Source: Dactylonectria macrodidyma (taxonomy: Eukaryota; Ascomycota; Sordariomycetes; Hypocreales; Nectriaceae). Taken from it: DNA of 64,000 bases. Under the pieces are notes generated by a model. That model saw only the letters and a list, made by a program, of their open reading frames with translations. It ran no database searches and was not told the DNA's origin. Position 1 is the first letter of the stretch, and every line of letters starts with the position of its first letter. The stretch covers positions 806,001 to 870,000 of the forward strand of contig JAGMUV010000002.1 of NCBI GenBank assembly GCA_020744425.1, given 5' to 3'. Below are positions 44,252-58,100 of the stretch, one piece after another. A program made the translations under genes and the position numbers.

Positions 44252-46019
44252 TCACGTTGCTGGTTGCGGAATATAGTTTTGCTCATACTCTGCGATTGTG
44301 TCAAGATCCTTCTGCAGGTCGACCTCTTCGGGCTTGAGGATTTTTGTCTTGTGGATCAACTTCCACCCGACATAGAGCACGGGAAATACTCCGACCATGG
44401 TGTACCTGTTTCTTTCAGCATGGCGTTCATGCGCACTTGTTAGGGTCTGTCTTACGAGAACAAAAAGTCTGGAACATTCCAGTAGCCGTCCAAGGGCAGG
44501 AACACGGTGTATCCTCCCACAAATGTCATGATAAAGGTTCCAGTCAGCCCGTAATATGCGGCGTAGGGCATCAAGATGGATTTGTACGGAAGCGAGTCTC
44601 GGCTGATCCCCTGGGCCTTGAGCGCACGGTAGAAGCATAGATAGGCGACGCACATGACAGAGAAGTTGATAAGTTGAGATGCGGTGACGAGAGACACGAA
44701 CCAGTTGAGGACAACGGCAGTGTTGTTGGACAGCTGGAGGAAGGAGAGCAGGGCGATAAGGAGGACGAAGATGACGCAGTACAGGGGGACACCATTGCGT
44801 GTGCAGATGGTCAGGAATCTCGGTGCCTTGCCTTCCAGCGCAAGACCGTAAAGAGATCGCGAAGCGCAGTACACATATGAGTTGCCAGCAGAAAAAGCAG
44901 ACAGCAAAACCATGGCGTTGACGATATGCGGCAGAACCGGGATGCTAAGTCGGTTCATGGCAACAACATAAGGTGAAGCTGCGGCACCAGGTTCGGCATT
45001 CTTAAATGCAGCGGACAGCTCAGCGTCGTCAAAGGGAACCAGAATGCCCACGCAGAGCGATCCGAGGACGAAAAAGGTCGTCAGACGATAGAAGACGGCG
45101 TTAAAGGCCCGGGGCATGATGTGTCGCGGGTTCTCGGCCTCACCCGCAGCCATAGAGACGTAATCGGGACCGGCAATGGTAAAAGAAGCCTGAATGACAC
45201 ACTGCAAGAAGCCGAGGAAGCGACCCAGCGTGCCTTCATAGTACAGCTCCGTGAAGCTACCTGGGTTCTTCCAGTACCGGAACCCAAAGGCGTCGTGCTT
45301 GGGGTTGCCGCCTACCATGACGATGAATGTGAAGATAATGAGGCCGATGATCAGCAGCACCTTTCCGAGGGCGGCCCAAAACTCGGTCTCGCCGTACCAC
45401 TGCACGGCGAGGACGTTAATGAGGGCGTACAGGACAATGATGATAGCGATGACGGCGGCAGTGGGGACGACGTCGCTCCAGAAGTGGATGATGAGATTAC
45501 AGGCCGTAACCTCGAACGGCACCAACACAGCCTCGAAGACGAAAAAGTTCCAACCGGCAGCGAAACCAAAGGCTTCGTCGACATAGCGGCCGGCGAAGCG
45601 GATGAAGGGCGATGAGATGGGCAGGTACGTCACCATCTCGGCCATGCACAGTGTCACAGCCAAGATGAAGCTGCACCAGATGGTAAAGGCCATGAACAGA
45701 CTCGCCGGGCCTCCGTTTAAGAGACCTTTTCCAATTTGGACCTATAAGAAGGAAATCACATGAGCACATATTACGGAGAAGCTAGTGTATCTTGGATGTA
45801 AGTACGCACATATAGAGCAGTGCCAATGGTACCACCAATACCGATGAGCTGGATATGGCGAGCCTTTAACTTGCGGTGCGTCGCGTCCTTCTGAATCGTG
45901 TGAGAAATAGGCCGTTGGAGGTCGTCGACGGGTGATTGGAACGTCTTGTCGTCGCCGCCTCGCTTTTCGTGGTCGGACGAGTACGCCGGGGGCGTCGAGG
46001 AGATGCCTGTCGAAGCCAT
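44252..46019 (-). CDS. amino-acid permease (APC superfamily, fungal YAT type)
   Basis: Three exons on the minus strand, 46019-45810, 45741-44456 and 44405-44252, giving 549 residues. Junctions join GTIGTALY to VQIGKGLLNGGPAS (phase 0) and DFLF-S to YTMVGVFP (codon split). The hydrophilic N-terminus is followed by HIQLIGIGGTIGTALY, the classical YAT TM1 motif. Then about 12 TM segments with EMVTYLPISSPFIRFAGRYVDEAFGFAAGWN, FTIAGPDYVSMAAGEAENPRHIMPRAF and SAFSAGNSYVYCASRSLYGLALEGKAP. The C-terminal tail is soluble (KTKILKPEEVDLQKDLDTI). It is a plasma-membrane proton symporter for amino acids; specificity is not predictable. An ATG further upstream (46247) is in frame but gives a non-family extension, so it is not used. 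Three GATA-factor sites upstream suggest nitrogen control. Confidence 0.93.
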
Positions 46020-46293
46020 TGTGCGGAACCCAATTGAGGAATGCCGATCAAGTTTCGAGAGGCCAATTCGCGGTAGAGAGAAATCAGTGTCGTCTCTCAA
46101 TTGGGAAGTTGAAGTAGTTGGTGGCCGCGACGAGGTCGCGTGGGTCGTGAGGTGCTTGTGTTCTGTGATGGTGTCGCAATCTCTTGAATCAGTATCTCGA
46201 AATCTAGACGACACCCAATGATCAAGAATGGGAACGCAAAAAGCCAAAGAGAATCCCGGGAGCGACGATCCAAAACATCGGGCCGTCGGCGGG

Positions 46294-46401
46294 CTTTATA
46301 TACGAGCGCCGATCCTCCATGCTGCTATCTATTGAGTGCGACTCTACTCTTTTGCCCCCCCTTCCGCTCCATTATCTACACGACCGTATCTAGCGAGATA
46401 A
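46294..46401 (-). promoter_or_regulatory. permease promoter: TATA box and HGATAR cluster
   Basis: TATATAAAG reads on the minus strand at 46294-46302, about 280 bases upstream of the ATG. HGATAR sites lie at 46325-46330 (AGATAG, minus strand), 46372-46377 (AGATAA, minus) and 46396-46401 (AGATAA, plus). Two of these are within 30 bases, the arrangement favoured by AreA/NIT2 GATA factors of nitrogen metabolism. Confidence 0.5.
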
Positions 46402-48708
46402 CACTCGACACGGAGACAAGGCCCAGGCGCGCACGCAATTGACGCTCGATATGACAAGACGGTGCCTGCTGATCTGATGCCAAGACGGCATGTTTTCCTG
46501 CTCGACGAGAAAAAAGTAGCACCGGGGCAGTTAGTTGGTGGCGTACAATATGTGCATTCCATGGCCGCGGGTCCAGTTTGCAAGGGCTTTCTCCGAATGC
46601 GGTGAAGACGGCGATAATGAACCAGCAGACAAGGCCTGAACAAACCAATTGAATGCCCTGATTACGTCTGACCATGCGATCGGCCCCCCGTTGGAGAGTC
46701 CCCGGCCGCAGGGCAGAGGGTAGAGGGGCAACACGACGTCAACGGCTGCAGGAAGCTCTCCCCACGCAAGAAGCTGCCCTTGAGAAATAGCCTCATCCTG
46801 CGTCTCCAGAAGAGTCGCACCCCTGTTCTCTCCTCAGCCACCATCCCCTCGGGGACTCCGTCCTGCATTGCGCCTGCTTTCCCCCACGAGGGAGGCTGGA
46901 GAGAGAAACTGGGCACATGTAAGTTGAGTGCTACTTGACGGCATGCGCCATAGACGACGCTATCCAACGGGGTCCCACCATCCCATGCCGGGGGCTGCGT
47001 TGCATTTCTTGGTATTCGATGCCCAGACGGGTTGTGCGTCTTCGAGAAGCTTGTGGCGTCTGGGCGGGATGAGCTGCAGGGCTTAGTTAGTGCTGGGCAG
47101 CAAAAGGGCCATGATGTATTCAAATTACGTGAGTATTGAAGCAAGTGTCTAACAAGCAGGTATACACAAATAACATCCCATGAATCGCCCAAAACTAACC
47201 TCGGCATCTCTCCGAAAATGGGTTCCAGCTACTCTAGTTTCAATCCTCCACCCAAAAATGTCTAATCCCTCACTTCATTTTTCGCTAGCTCGGATGTCGG
47301 TCAAGGTCTATCTGCATTATCCCCCCGTTCCCTGCTCCCCGGGGTCATATTCCCCAGGGCAAGGAACAAGATTGATGAATGAGACGAACTGCCCTTCTCT
47401 CGTCGCAATTCGATTACGACGCTGGGCCACCACCACGCCATGATTGCCAAGGTGTTCCCGGCTAGCTGCGAGATACAACGTTCCGCTGGGAAAAGCTTCG
47501 TCCCTTGTCGCCCATCTCCCCGAAGCTAGAACGCACAGAGAGAGACGCAAGACAGACGCACAAACCTAGACCCAAAAATGCAACAACCCTTGTCGTTTTG
47601 CAACTCTTCCGCGCCATTGGTCCATGAACGACGCTCCACCCCGCGCAGAAAGCTCCGAAGGCCTAGAATCTCCAGCGTGCTGGTGCCAAGATGCACCTTG
47701 GGATGCGGCGGTCGGTCGGGCCACACTGAATGATCCGCCCCTCCTCTCTTTATCCTGCTTCAGAGAGGCCGGATGTCGTGTGGTAGGTACAGTAAATAGA
47801 TGCCCACCGAATAACCTTATCGGAGCCTGTTGGAGGAGCCTCTCACACTCCCTCGTTCCTTCGGGGTGGAGCACGTCGATCCTCCGGGGCCGTCAAATCA
47901 GAACGATACACACCCCCGACCTGTCCATCATCACTACGTACCGCGTACATGACGGGTGAGATCCTAGCATGGTTTAGGCAGCAGGATAACTCCCTCCATC
48001 GACCATGCTCACTAGTTTTGGACCTGAGAGCCCAGCGTAACCAACATGTGGTGGTTCCACAGTCTTGGAACATCCCCCGTGTCTGTCATACCACAACACC
48101 AACGGCGATAACCGAGGATACAAAGGGAATCATATTTGCTTGTGGCCATGGCCTGATACTTAAATCACAGCTGAAACTCATTCATTAAAAAAGCAAATAA
48201 AAACAAAAACATCAGATTATCGTGTCTCGAGGATATCTTGGGAGCCTATGCTCAGAGCCGTGCCTGCGTTACCTATCACAGCCCAGCACCAAACCCCCAC
48301 CCGACGCCGCATAGAATATCGAAAGCAATCAAGTCAAATGCACCTCAAGCCCAGCCCATTGGTGCACTCTCAGCCGGTAGACCGGTCTCTCAGATCTGGT
48401 CCCTACAAGGAACCTTTCCCCCCCTCCTCACTGTGGTCACATGGATTGGTCTCGGTGTCGCCGTGGATGTGTCTCGGGGACGATCATGACAGCGTACATG
48501 CACATGTACACTACCAATCACGAACCATGTCCGAATCCCATCAATCACACCAATTAGTTCATCCCTGTAGGAGACATTTGCTGCCATGCCTCCTAGCATT
48601 CTCCTCCGTCATTTTTCATCTCGTCCTCAAAATATGGCATCAAACGATCGTCGTATCAACTTGGGTATCGTTCAAAGGAGCGTGATGCCGCTTTGGTCTC
48701 AACTCACT
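46402..48708. other. intergenic, no gene seen
   Basis: About 2.3 kb between the permease promoter and the 3' end of the large minus-strand gene. Frames at 46662-47207 and 47624-47959 overlap others and lack family features. It is probably upstream regulatory DNA plus the 3' untranslated region of the 48709 gene. No repeat or RNA gene is recognised. Confidence 0.45.
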
Positions 48709-51700
48709 TTACAGTTCGTCCTTCACGTTTTGGGCCTTATCTTTGACTGCCTCTGTCGCCTGGCTAGCCGCGCTGGCCAAGCTAGCAACATTTGCAGCCG
48801 CTGTGGCGTAAGCTGCCTGCAGTCTTGAAAGCACGCTTTCAGTGAATGTCGGTTCTTTCCCGTTAATGAGCTCAGAAACAAGCTCACTCACGGCGTCGTA
48901 TTGCCTCGAAGCGTCATCGGCTGCCAACGCCGCAGAGTCCGAAACGGACTCTGCCTTGTCGGTGACGGCGCCAGTTGCTGCAGCAGCATAAGAGCCAACA
49001 TCACTAAAGATGTGCTCATACCAAGCAATGTGTGCAGTGGGTGTCGCCTCTCCGTAAATCTGAGAACTGATTTCCGCAACTACGTTACCCCAGGTTTCCG
49101 CAATGGCCAGGCCAGCATTGGAAATCTGCTCGTTGGCAGCGTCGACAACAGACGAAACCGAGTCATCTACTGCTTTAGCAGCCGACGCAACTCCGTCTCC
49201 TGCGGCAGACAGCGCGGAGGTTGCCGACTCAAAAGCAGCCGACGCAATCGACGATGCAGCCCCGGCCACGTTGGTGGCCGTAGCAGTGGGAGTAGGCGTG
49301 GCTGTCATTGACGAGAGTGCCGATGAGGCCCCAGCCATGAAGCTGTTGTATCGGTCCTGAGCAATTCCAAGGCCAGCGAAATAGTTAAACTTGGCCTGCT
49401 CATAGTACTTTTCCAAGACAGTGGACGGAGTGGGCGTGGCGCTAGTGGCAAGGCCGAGAGCAATGAGAGCGCTCTGGTACTGGACCTCAGCCCAAAGCCG
49501 ACCTTCGTTGAGTCGCTGTGCGGCGATTGCCTCAACACTCTGCCAGTCAACATATGTAGGAGCGGGGGTGGGTGTAGCGGGGGTGCCCTTGATACTGTCC
49601 ACGGCACTGTTGAGCCTGTCACTGGCCGCCGAGATGGCATTCTGATACGCATCCGAGACCGAAGCAAAAAGCTGATTGTGGACAGGCTCAGGTGTTCCGT
49701 ATATCTGCGCGGACACAACCGACAGAGCACTTGAGTATTGCTCAGATGCCCGTGAAACAGCGCCGTCATAAGCTGCTTGGGCCGCGCCCTTGACTCTTAC
49801 GATAACGTCGTCATCTTCATCGTAATCGTCCAAAACCGGCTGGCGGTTGGGCACTTCCTGAGCCGCAGCACCAAACATGACGGGCTTGACAGGTAAATCA
49901 TTTACAAGTGTCGACTGTTGGTGTTCCACGAAAGCATCCTCCTTAATGTCGTTATAAGTAGACTCGTCCTCTTCCTCCACTGGAGCAGGTTCTTCGCTCT
50001 CATTGGTGGCATAGGTGTAGTAATCTTCGTTGAGAAGTACTTCCGACGCTTGTGAAGCAAGAGAGGCCGTCAAGGTCGCGTCTTCTTCTGCGGCATCCGT
50101 ATCTTCGGCATCATCAACAGAAGAGAAGATGACCTCTGGGGCCTCGCTCGGAATCTCATCAACCACGCTACCGACGGGCTCGGTCTCTGCGAGAGGCAGG
50201 TCATCCACGATGCTGCTAACAGTCTCCTCGGCCTCAGCCTCAAGGTTTGAGACTTCACTGCTGGCGTCCTCCACCGTGTCCGAAGCCAAGGAAGCAAACT
50301 CATCGAGGATATTAGATGATTCGCTCACGTCAGCCACGTTGGCCGCAGCGGTCTCAGCGTCATCGGTCGAGTCACTCTCAGTTTCTTCATTAGAGATAGG
50401 AGATGTAGCTTCCTCGGTAGGGTCTTTGACCAACGAGTCAAAATCTTCAAAGGCGAGATCAGGCTCCGTAGCGGCTGTAGTAGGAGCAGCGTCCTCAGTA
50501 GAGGATGTCTCGGTGGATGCCAGGTCCTCTTCGTCGAAAAGGGGCTCATTGTATGAAAGCTCCTCAGTGTCCATGATGGTCTCGGCAACGCCTTCGGTAG
50601 CTGCTTGTTCTATCTCAGCGGCGGCAGCAGCCTCGGCAGCTGCTTTCATGTCATCGCTGTCAAAGTTGTCTGTAGCGTCTCGAGCTGCAATCTTCCAGCG
50701 AGCGACCTCCTTGAGCCGAGCTAGTTCCTTGGCTGCAGTTGAGGCGATTTCCATACCCTCATCCTCGACTTGCGCTGAGGCGTCCTGAGCCTCCAGCAGG
50801 GCTGGGTGGGTCACGATAAGCTGCTTAAGCTGCTCGGTCCACTCACTGAGGGTAGCCTTCAGTTCGTGATATTTGGCCCAGTCCTTGTAGGTGACGCCGT
50901 CTGTCCACGCCCATCGCATACCAATCTGCTGGAGAGCGAGGTTCCGAGTCTCGTCGAGAATCTGGAAATGGACGTCCGCGACGGCAATGACGGTGTTTTG
51001 CAGATCCTTGTCGTAGGTTTCGCGCCACTGTCGGATAGCCAGTGCTCTCTTCTTAATGGCAACAGCTGCGGATCGAACTGCGGCGAGAACTTGTCCTTGG
51101 ATGCTGTCGGGTCGTTCATCTGCCACCTCTACAAGAGATGAGATTTTAGACTTAAGCTCCTGAAGCTCCAAATCAATAGTGGACTCGAGCTCGTCAAAGA
51201 GCTGCTTGCCGGTGATCTTGGCATTCTGCTCAATCATGCGCTTCGCAATCTCGTCGACACGCTCCTCCATGTCGGTTGCGCCATCATCAGCCTGGGCTGC
51301 AAACTTATTCTGCCAGGTCTCGAGATCCTGGGTAACCATTTCGCGGGCTTTCCTTCGCTTTTCAGTCTCGTTCTCATCCCGCTCTGGAGGTTGGACAGGG
51401 TTGATATAATCACCCTCAGTCTCGAGCTCGGATTCGACCTCGAGGCTAGTCTCAGTAGTGGCCTCAGGCTTGAGACTTTGGGAAGCCGCTGGTCGCTCAG
51501 AGGTGGCCTGTGGGGAGGTTGAGCTCTGAGGAGCGGGCTTGATGAATGACGAGGGCACTGATTCTGACACGTAACTAATGGCACTTTAGAAAACACGTCA
51601 TGAGATTTCAGGTATAAAAACTTACCTGGGTGGGACGCTGTCTTGCAAGACCTTGACCTTGTCGCGGGCCTTGAAACGTCCGAGACGCTCTCCAATGCGG

Positions 51701-52603
51701 ACCAGCTGAGGTTCTACATTCTCGGTATAGACAACTCGCAGATGAGGCCAGATCTTGGCATCCAGGAACGCATAAGACTTGTTCCATGTCCAGTATGCAG
51801 TGGGCAAGGCAGTATTGGTAGTGAACTCAGCGGTCGCATCGTAGCCCTTGATGAAGTAGGGGTGAACGAACTTGTAGCCGGGCAGAACAAACTCGTAGTA
51901 CAACTGCAGCGCATTGGTGCGAGCAATGTCATAGTACGGTCCAACAGTATCGGTAGCTTGGCCCACATACGGAGCAACAGACTCGTCGTATTTCTCCTGC
52001 GCGAGACCTTGGTATTTGGCAAGCTGGGGCTGTCCATTCTTTTGCCACTGAGCCCAGGCGTGCTCTTGAGCCTTCTCGACCCAAGGAGCTCCATACCGAA
52101 TGGCGTAAGCGCGAGTAGGCTTCCAAATCTTACTATCGACGGTATCGTAGTATGGCCGAGCAGTCTCAACGTAGGGTGCGGCGTACTCGTCGTAGTACGG
52201 TTGAAGATGGGGTGACACGGCGTTCTTGACTTGGTAGTAGGGTCCGCAAATGAAGGGCGAATTTTCGTCACAATTCTCCTGGGAAGAGGGGCATCGGAAT
52301 AGTATTGTGAGGATAGCGGCCCATGTGGCGAGTCTATAATATTCCCAAGTGTCAGTTGATGATGCCTCCAAAGCGAAAGCTGGCGTCTGCGACGAAGGAC
52401 GCGCCACGCAGCGAGCAGCCATTCAATTCCATGACATGATAAGGGAGCAAGGGCGGGATAACGGACCTTGCAGCTACATTAAAAGTCCATAGCAAGGGAC
52501 TTCGGCCTTTTTTGTTGGTTCTTCGACGACCAAGCGGCTGGCCATTCGTCTTGCTGTTGGCGTGGGTGGCGCCGTTGCCATTCATGCCGGTAGATTCGGC
52601 CAT
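48709..52603 (-). CDS. large ER/membrane-anchored Ala/Ser/Thr-rich protein (fungal 'hoxa13' label)
   Basis: Three exons on the minus strand, 52603-52467, 52333-51626 and 51574-48709, giving 1236 residues with phases closing. A short basic N-terminus (GRRRTNKKGRSPLLW) precedes one membrane segment (LATWAAILTILF, about 46-57). A conserved region with repeated Tyr/Pro motifs follows (PYYDEYAAPYVETARPYYD; GPYYQVKNAV). Then a charged helical part (about 330-560), an acidic Ser/Thr/Glu-rich disordered part (about 600-850), and a C-terminal array of Ala/Ser-rich helices with a recurring IYGTPEP / GTPATPTP / SATPTPS signature. Databases often call such fungal proteins transcription factor hoxa13, but I see no homeodomain. 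A type II or tail-out membrane protein is more consistent with the sequence. The first intron donor (GTCCGT) is weak, so exon 1 is the least certain part. Confidence 0.8.
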
Positions 52604-55118
52604 GGCGGATGTGGTACTGTGTGATGATCAAGCTGGCTGCAAGTGGCAGCAGCTCGTCGCGCGCGAAGATGCGAGGTCAGGCCGGCTGTTGAAGGCGTCA
52701 CAGAGTCGTGTGATGATTAAAAGACACAGCAAAACAGGAAAGCGAACAGTGTCGCGACAAAGCAGGTGGTGGAGCGAGAAGAAGCTCCAGCAGCTGGCGA
52801 CGTTGTGAAGCCAATGGACCGACCGAATGTGGATTTTTTGCCTGGGGAGTAGCTTTGCCTGGGACGAGCTTGCAGGGGGGTTCGGTCGCTTGCGTGAACG
52901 CCGGGGGCTTTCCTGTGACACGACTCGAGACGAACGCGAGACAGGCGGCGGAAGCGATGATGCAGAAGAGGGATTTCTTCGAACCGGGGGATTGATTTAT
53001 GAATGGAACGAACAGCTGTCTCCAAGACGTCAGTGAGGAGAAGGATGCCAAAGCAGCTGAATCCAGGATTCACACCTATGATCTCAAGACGTGAACACCC
53101 GCCTGGCCAGTGGTGTCATCTCTCCCCCCCACCAAGTTTTAGCGGTTGCTTCCAAGACCAAGCGCCCAAAGTACACCACCTCCAGACACGCAGGATGACG
53201 GCTCCGAAATCTGAAGCAGGTAGACGTCATCGAAAATGCCAGAAGCTTGATTTATGTCTCGATCTTCAGCATTTTCTATGATAACGAACTGTTCAAAACA
53301 AAAGGCCAGCGTGGAGGCTCAGCGGTCGCTCCCAGCCAATTTGGAACGCGCCGCTGAACTATTGGACCGGACGCAATCCGTGTTCAAGTCAGCTACGTCA
53401 CATCGAGAATGGCGTTGGGAATGTCCTGCCAGCCAGCGTTTCAAATACAATGGCTACATCCATTGATGAGTTTATCTCAAGTTTGTCAAAACGTCCCGTC
53501 GAGTTGGAATCAAGTCAAGAAGCCTGCGTTCGCCTCCTGCTATCACAGCTTTAGTCAAGCACATCTTCATCAAGCAAACCGGCGACAACGAGCCACACTC
53601 TTGCCGAGGAGGTTCACAACACCATCCATTCCTTGACCGATCACACACTAATGGGGACCTCGGTAAGAAATCTAGATTTGATGCTATTCTCATGACAAGA
53701 AACAGATAATGCAACCCCGTAACCAATGATCACAACAGGTAGACACCTCAACACCCTCTTGATGGCTGACGATCCCTTCCCATGTGACAGACGCCGCTCC
53801 CACCCATGACATCAGCCCGTGCATGGAGCCCATGCCACAGGGCCCATTCTTAGGCCGGCCAAGAAGCGAATGAGGAGTTCGGCACGTGAGACCTTAGGGA
53901 AAACACGATCGAGGTATGGGATCATCTATAATCCGGAATCATGCCGTCCCTGCATTGGACATAGGTAGGTAGGTAACCTTCTGGGGAGAAGATATCACCC
54001 AGGTACGAATGATGAGAGTTTCATTGTCATTTAAATTGAAGAGAGAAAATGTCAAAATTCAGTTTAATAGATGAGTGTGTACAGCTTTCATGCGGTGGAT
54101 AAAAAAATTTCGTCATCCTATGTGCTCCGTAAAGCTCATTCCGCAAGGCACACAAAGTTCGTTCATGACTTATGGTGTGCAGTGTTTTTCCTCCACCCCA
54201 ACTCCACCCACTATTGGCACAGCACGATTTGCTCTTGACAGGTAAATGATACCTTTCTTCCTGTATGAAGTAATCACATTGGTGCATGTTGCATGGCTCC
54301 ATTGCAGCCTGTCCGGATTTAAACGGCGTGCAAGTCTACTCAAGTAGGGTATATTAGGGAAGGAGGAGAGGGCCATAGAAACTCGCCACGTTTTGGTATG
54401 CATTCAGAGTGAGAGGATCCCGCACAGTTTTCCTTCAACCTGCTTGTCTCCAGTTTGAAGAGGTGGCTTTGAACAAAGTTAACATTGAGGATACTTCTTG
54501 CGTGTGAATTTGGGCAGCTTTTTCAGGCCCCTGTCCTCGTTCCACTAACCATAAATACAAAGTCAGCCGCCTAGGCCATCAGCGCCACATGGCCGCCAAC
54601 ACAGGACACACCCTTGGCACCCCATCATTTATCGGTACGAACACAGAAACCGTGGGGAGTGGCAATTGTTAGTGAAAGTGGCTCTCCAACAGCCACCCGA
54701 GGACCGCTACGAATCAACGACCACGTCTCAACACCATCATTAACCGCCTCCAGCCTCCAGTCGTCCTCAACCCAACGCTAACATTATCACCATCACGCTG
54801 CGACGCAGACCGCGACTTCTATCCCTCCCTTTCTCCCTTCCTCGACCCCAGTGAACGTCCACGCAAGCAAACCACGCCAACTTCCACCGCCTCTGCTGTC
54901 TCCCCACCCGAACACCGTCAACGAATCGCAACCCTAGGCCCGTCTTGGCCCGCCTTTCGGAGTCTCGGTCGCGTCGGTGTCTGGTGGCTGCATTGCTCGA
55001 CCTCAACTGCGCTGGCTTACTATCCCCGCGCATGGTTCTATCCACGACCTCCCCCTAACAAGCCCCTTGAGGGTACCGTCGACTGCCCTTCGGTTCCATC
55101 ATCGCCTTCACCGACGTC
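52604..55118. other. intergenic, divergent promoters
   Basis: 2.5 kb between the divergent starts of the large membrane-anchored gene and Doa10. It holds CATAGGTAGGTAGGTAAC at 53960-53977, which recurs near 60464. The last 350 bases are CT/CA-rich leader of the Doa10 gene. Frames around 52700-53070 (minus) and 53000-53640 (plus) are unconvincing. Confidence 0.45.
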
Positions 55119-58100
55119 ATGGAGGATCCCACTCCAAGTCTCAAGCTCAAAGGCTTCCACCGCGCTGCTACCCGATCCGACGACGCTTTTCAGTCCCAAG
55201 ATACAGCCCCCAGCATCTGCCGAATATGTCGCGGCGAGGGTACACCAGAAGAGCCGTTGTTCTATCCATGCAAGTGCAGCGGTAGCATCAAATTCGTCCA
55301 CCAAGACTGCCTGATGGAATGGCTGTCACATTCGCAGAAGAAATACTGTGAGCTCTGCAAGACGTCGTTCCGTTTCACCAAGCTATACGCACCCGACATG
55401 CCTCAGTCTCTACCGGTACACGTATTCGTCGGTCACATGGCCAAATATCTTCTGCGCAACGTCCTGGTTTGGCTCCGCGCTATCATGGCCATCAGCGTTT
55501 GGGTCTGCTGGCTGCCCTATTTGATGAGATCAGTATGGTCCTTCATGTTCTGGGTTAGTGACGAAGGACTGGGTGCGAGCTCGATGCTCTCTGGCTCAAA
55601 CGAAACAGTCGCCGCCACGGTAGAGCTAGCACAGTCGGCATTTGGAAACGACACATGCCCCGCCAGCCCCCTGTTCGTGCCCGTCACCACGTCCGCCGCT
55701 GTTGCACAAGCTATGCTAGATGGGTTGTCGGGGCAAAACATATCCGAGTTTCTCCTTCGTGTTCTTCTCAACTCTTTATACATGTCCTCCAAGTACAATC
55801 GTTCAGAATCAGGTCTTGCGGCGTCGGCAGATGGCTCACCCGCAGGGACAACAACCCCGTTTCTTCTCGGCGACGTCACCTTCCTCCATAACTTGACACG
55901 GAATCCCACCATAAATCGGACTCTCATATATGTGCTTGAGGGACAGATTATCACGGTGTTGGTCATTGTTTGTTTCATCCTCGTCATCCTAGTTCGGGAC
56001 TATGTCGTCCAACAACAGCCCGAGATCAATATGCGCGCCGCCTTTGCTGCCCCTGAGAATCCTCTTGTTCAACAGGACCCGATTCTTGTGCGACCAGAAG
56101 ACGTTGAGCACCTGGGAGGAGCAGACGAGTCGGACGATGAAACTCTAGACGACGGAGAGCTGCGGCCGCTCACAAGGCCTCTTAACTCAAATCATTCAAT
56201 CCATCATCCAGGACCGGAACTATATAATAACGAGCACGATGACGCTGTCCATGCCGCTATGGGAGCTGATCATTGGCTTGAGACGGCTCCTCCGGGCACC
56301 GAAGAAGAACGAACCAGTGTCAACGATTATTTGCGCATTTTCCGTCGCGCCGATGGAGACCCCGAGAGGATTTTGCAGATAGTTGAAGCTGAGGGTCTGC
56401 AAGAGAAGCTAGCCTATTGGGTCGAAATTACTCGCCGGTCCATCCCTGACTATCAAAGCAATACTCAGGGATTCGCCGCACTTGGTAGACGCCCAGATCT
56501 GAATTTGGTTGATAATCGCCCAGAAAGCTCCGGTTCCACAGCGGATAGTTCTTCCAGAATTGCTCTTACTCCAGGCTCAAACGAAGGGTCTTCAACAGGT
56601 GTCCAGGAGGAACACTCAACATCGTCCCGGAAGGGCAAAGAGAGAGAGACACGTCCAACATCCGACCCGGAGGTGGAGGCCGGCTCCTGGGGAACAGGAT
56701 TGGTCCCAGGTCCTTCGCGGCCCCGCGCTGTGTCAGATGGCCCTAAGTTACATGACACAGTCAACCCGTTGGCTAACAACAGTTGGTCCTTTGCCGCACT
56801 GCCATCCGAACCTGAGATCGAAGATTCGCACGCTCATCAATTCCGCGCCAATGGCCAGTCTAGTTCCGAAGCGTCGTCTTCTAACAACCGAATGACCGAA
56901 GCGGGAGTTCGTCATCGCAATAGTCACTCAGCCGAGCTCGAGAACATTGACCAGGATTCTCCTCGCCACTCTTATGCGGAGGACGCCGCTTTCGAGGAGC
57001 ACGCAACAGACGACCCTCACATCCACCAGGAACAGCCTAATGGCCACAGAAATGCTGAGGAAGCATCTGAACAAGACAACGAGAGGGCACCTAGTTTCGT
57101 TGATCGAGTCGCCGACTTCATGTGGGGCGACCTTGAGGACCACCATCCTGTGGCCGTTCCTGTCCCTGCTCAGGCCGAAGTGGTTATTCCTGCTGATGCC
57201 GATCATGAGGATGCCTGGGTTGACGTCGATGACGCTGATGGTGCAGATGACAATGCCGACGCCCCAACCGAGGCCGAGGCCGAAGCCGAAGCCGAAGAAC
57301 TTGACGGTGTCCCTGGCGACGGGCTAGATCCAGAAGCCATCGAAGATATGGAAGACTTTGAGGGCGTCATGGAGCTTGTCGGCATGCGAGGCCCTATCGC
57401 CGGCCTGTTTCAGAACGCCATCTTCTGCGCAGTCCTTGTCTCTGTCACTATATTTGCCTGCATATTCATCCCATACAACATCGGACGCGTTAGCGTCTGG
57501 ATTCTAGCAAACCCAATGAGGCTTGTTCGGTTGCTATTTGAACTTTCCAAGCTTCTCCAAGACGCCGCGGTCATGTTTGCCGGGCTTGCATCTTGGGCTG
57601 TTTTGAATATCATCGACATGTTTACCAACATCATCGGAGGATTTGTTGCGGCACAAGTCTTGGCTGCAAGAAAGGCTTCATGGGCGCTGTGGACAACTGC
57701 TGGATCGCGGGTGTTGGAATATGCCTTTATGGACTTTCCTATGTCCGCTTCCGAGATGCAAAACTTTTCAGCCATCAGCCACGGAGCCTTGCTCACAGTC
57801 AAGGGGCACATCGGCACCGTTCTTTCGACCGTAGTCGAAGCATTTAGTTTTGTCCTCAGCGGACGAATCTTTTCCAGTCTCATGTCTCTTCAAGTTATGG
57901 GCTCATTGTCTGTGGCTGTTTGGAATAACCTTCGCCTCTCCTCGTCTCTCTTTCTCAACCCCAACTCATGGGTGATTGATCTTGGAGAGACCGATCCCTC
58001 GCCATTGATTAACCCCGAACTGGCGAACTGGTCTGGGTTGGATCGGTTTTGGGCTATTCTCGCAGGTTATGTTACACTTTTCTTCATTGGCGCAATGTAC

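Noticed and set aside
46020..46247. Longer start for the amino-acid permease
   Set aside because: The frame is open to 46247, but the added residues are not family-like and the standard hydrophilic N-terminus begins at 46019.
50030..50788. Plus-strand Ser/Ala-rich frame of 252 codons
   Set aside because: Antisense shadow of the low-complexity part of the 48709-52603 gene.
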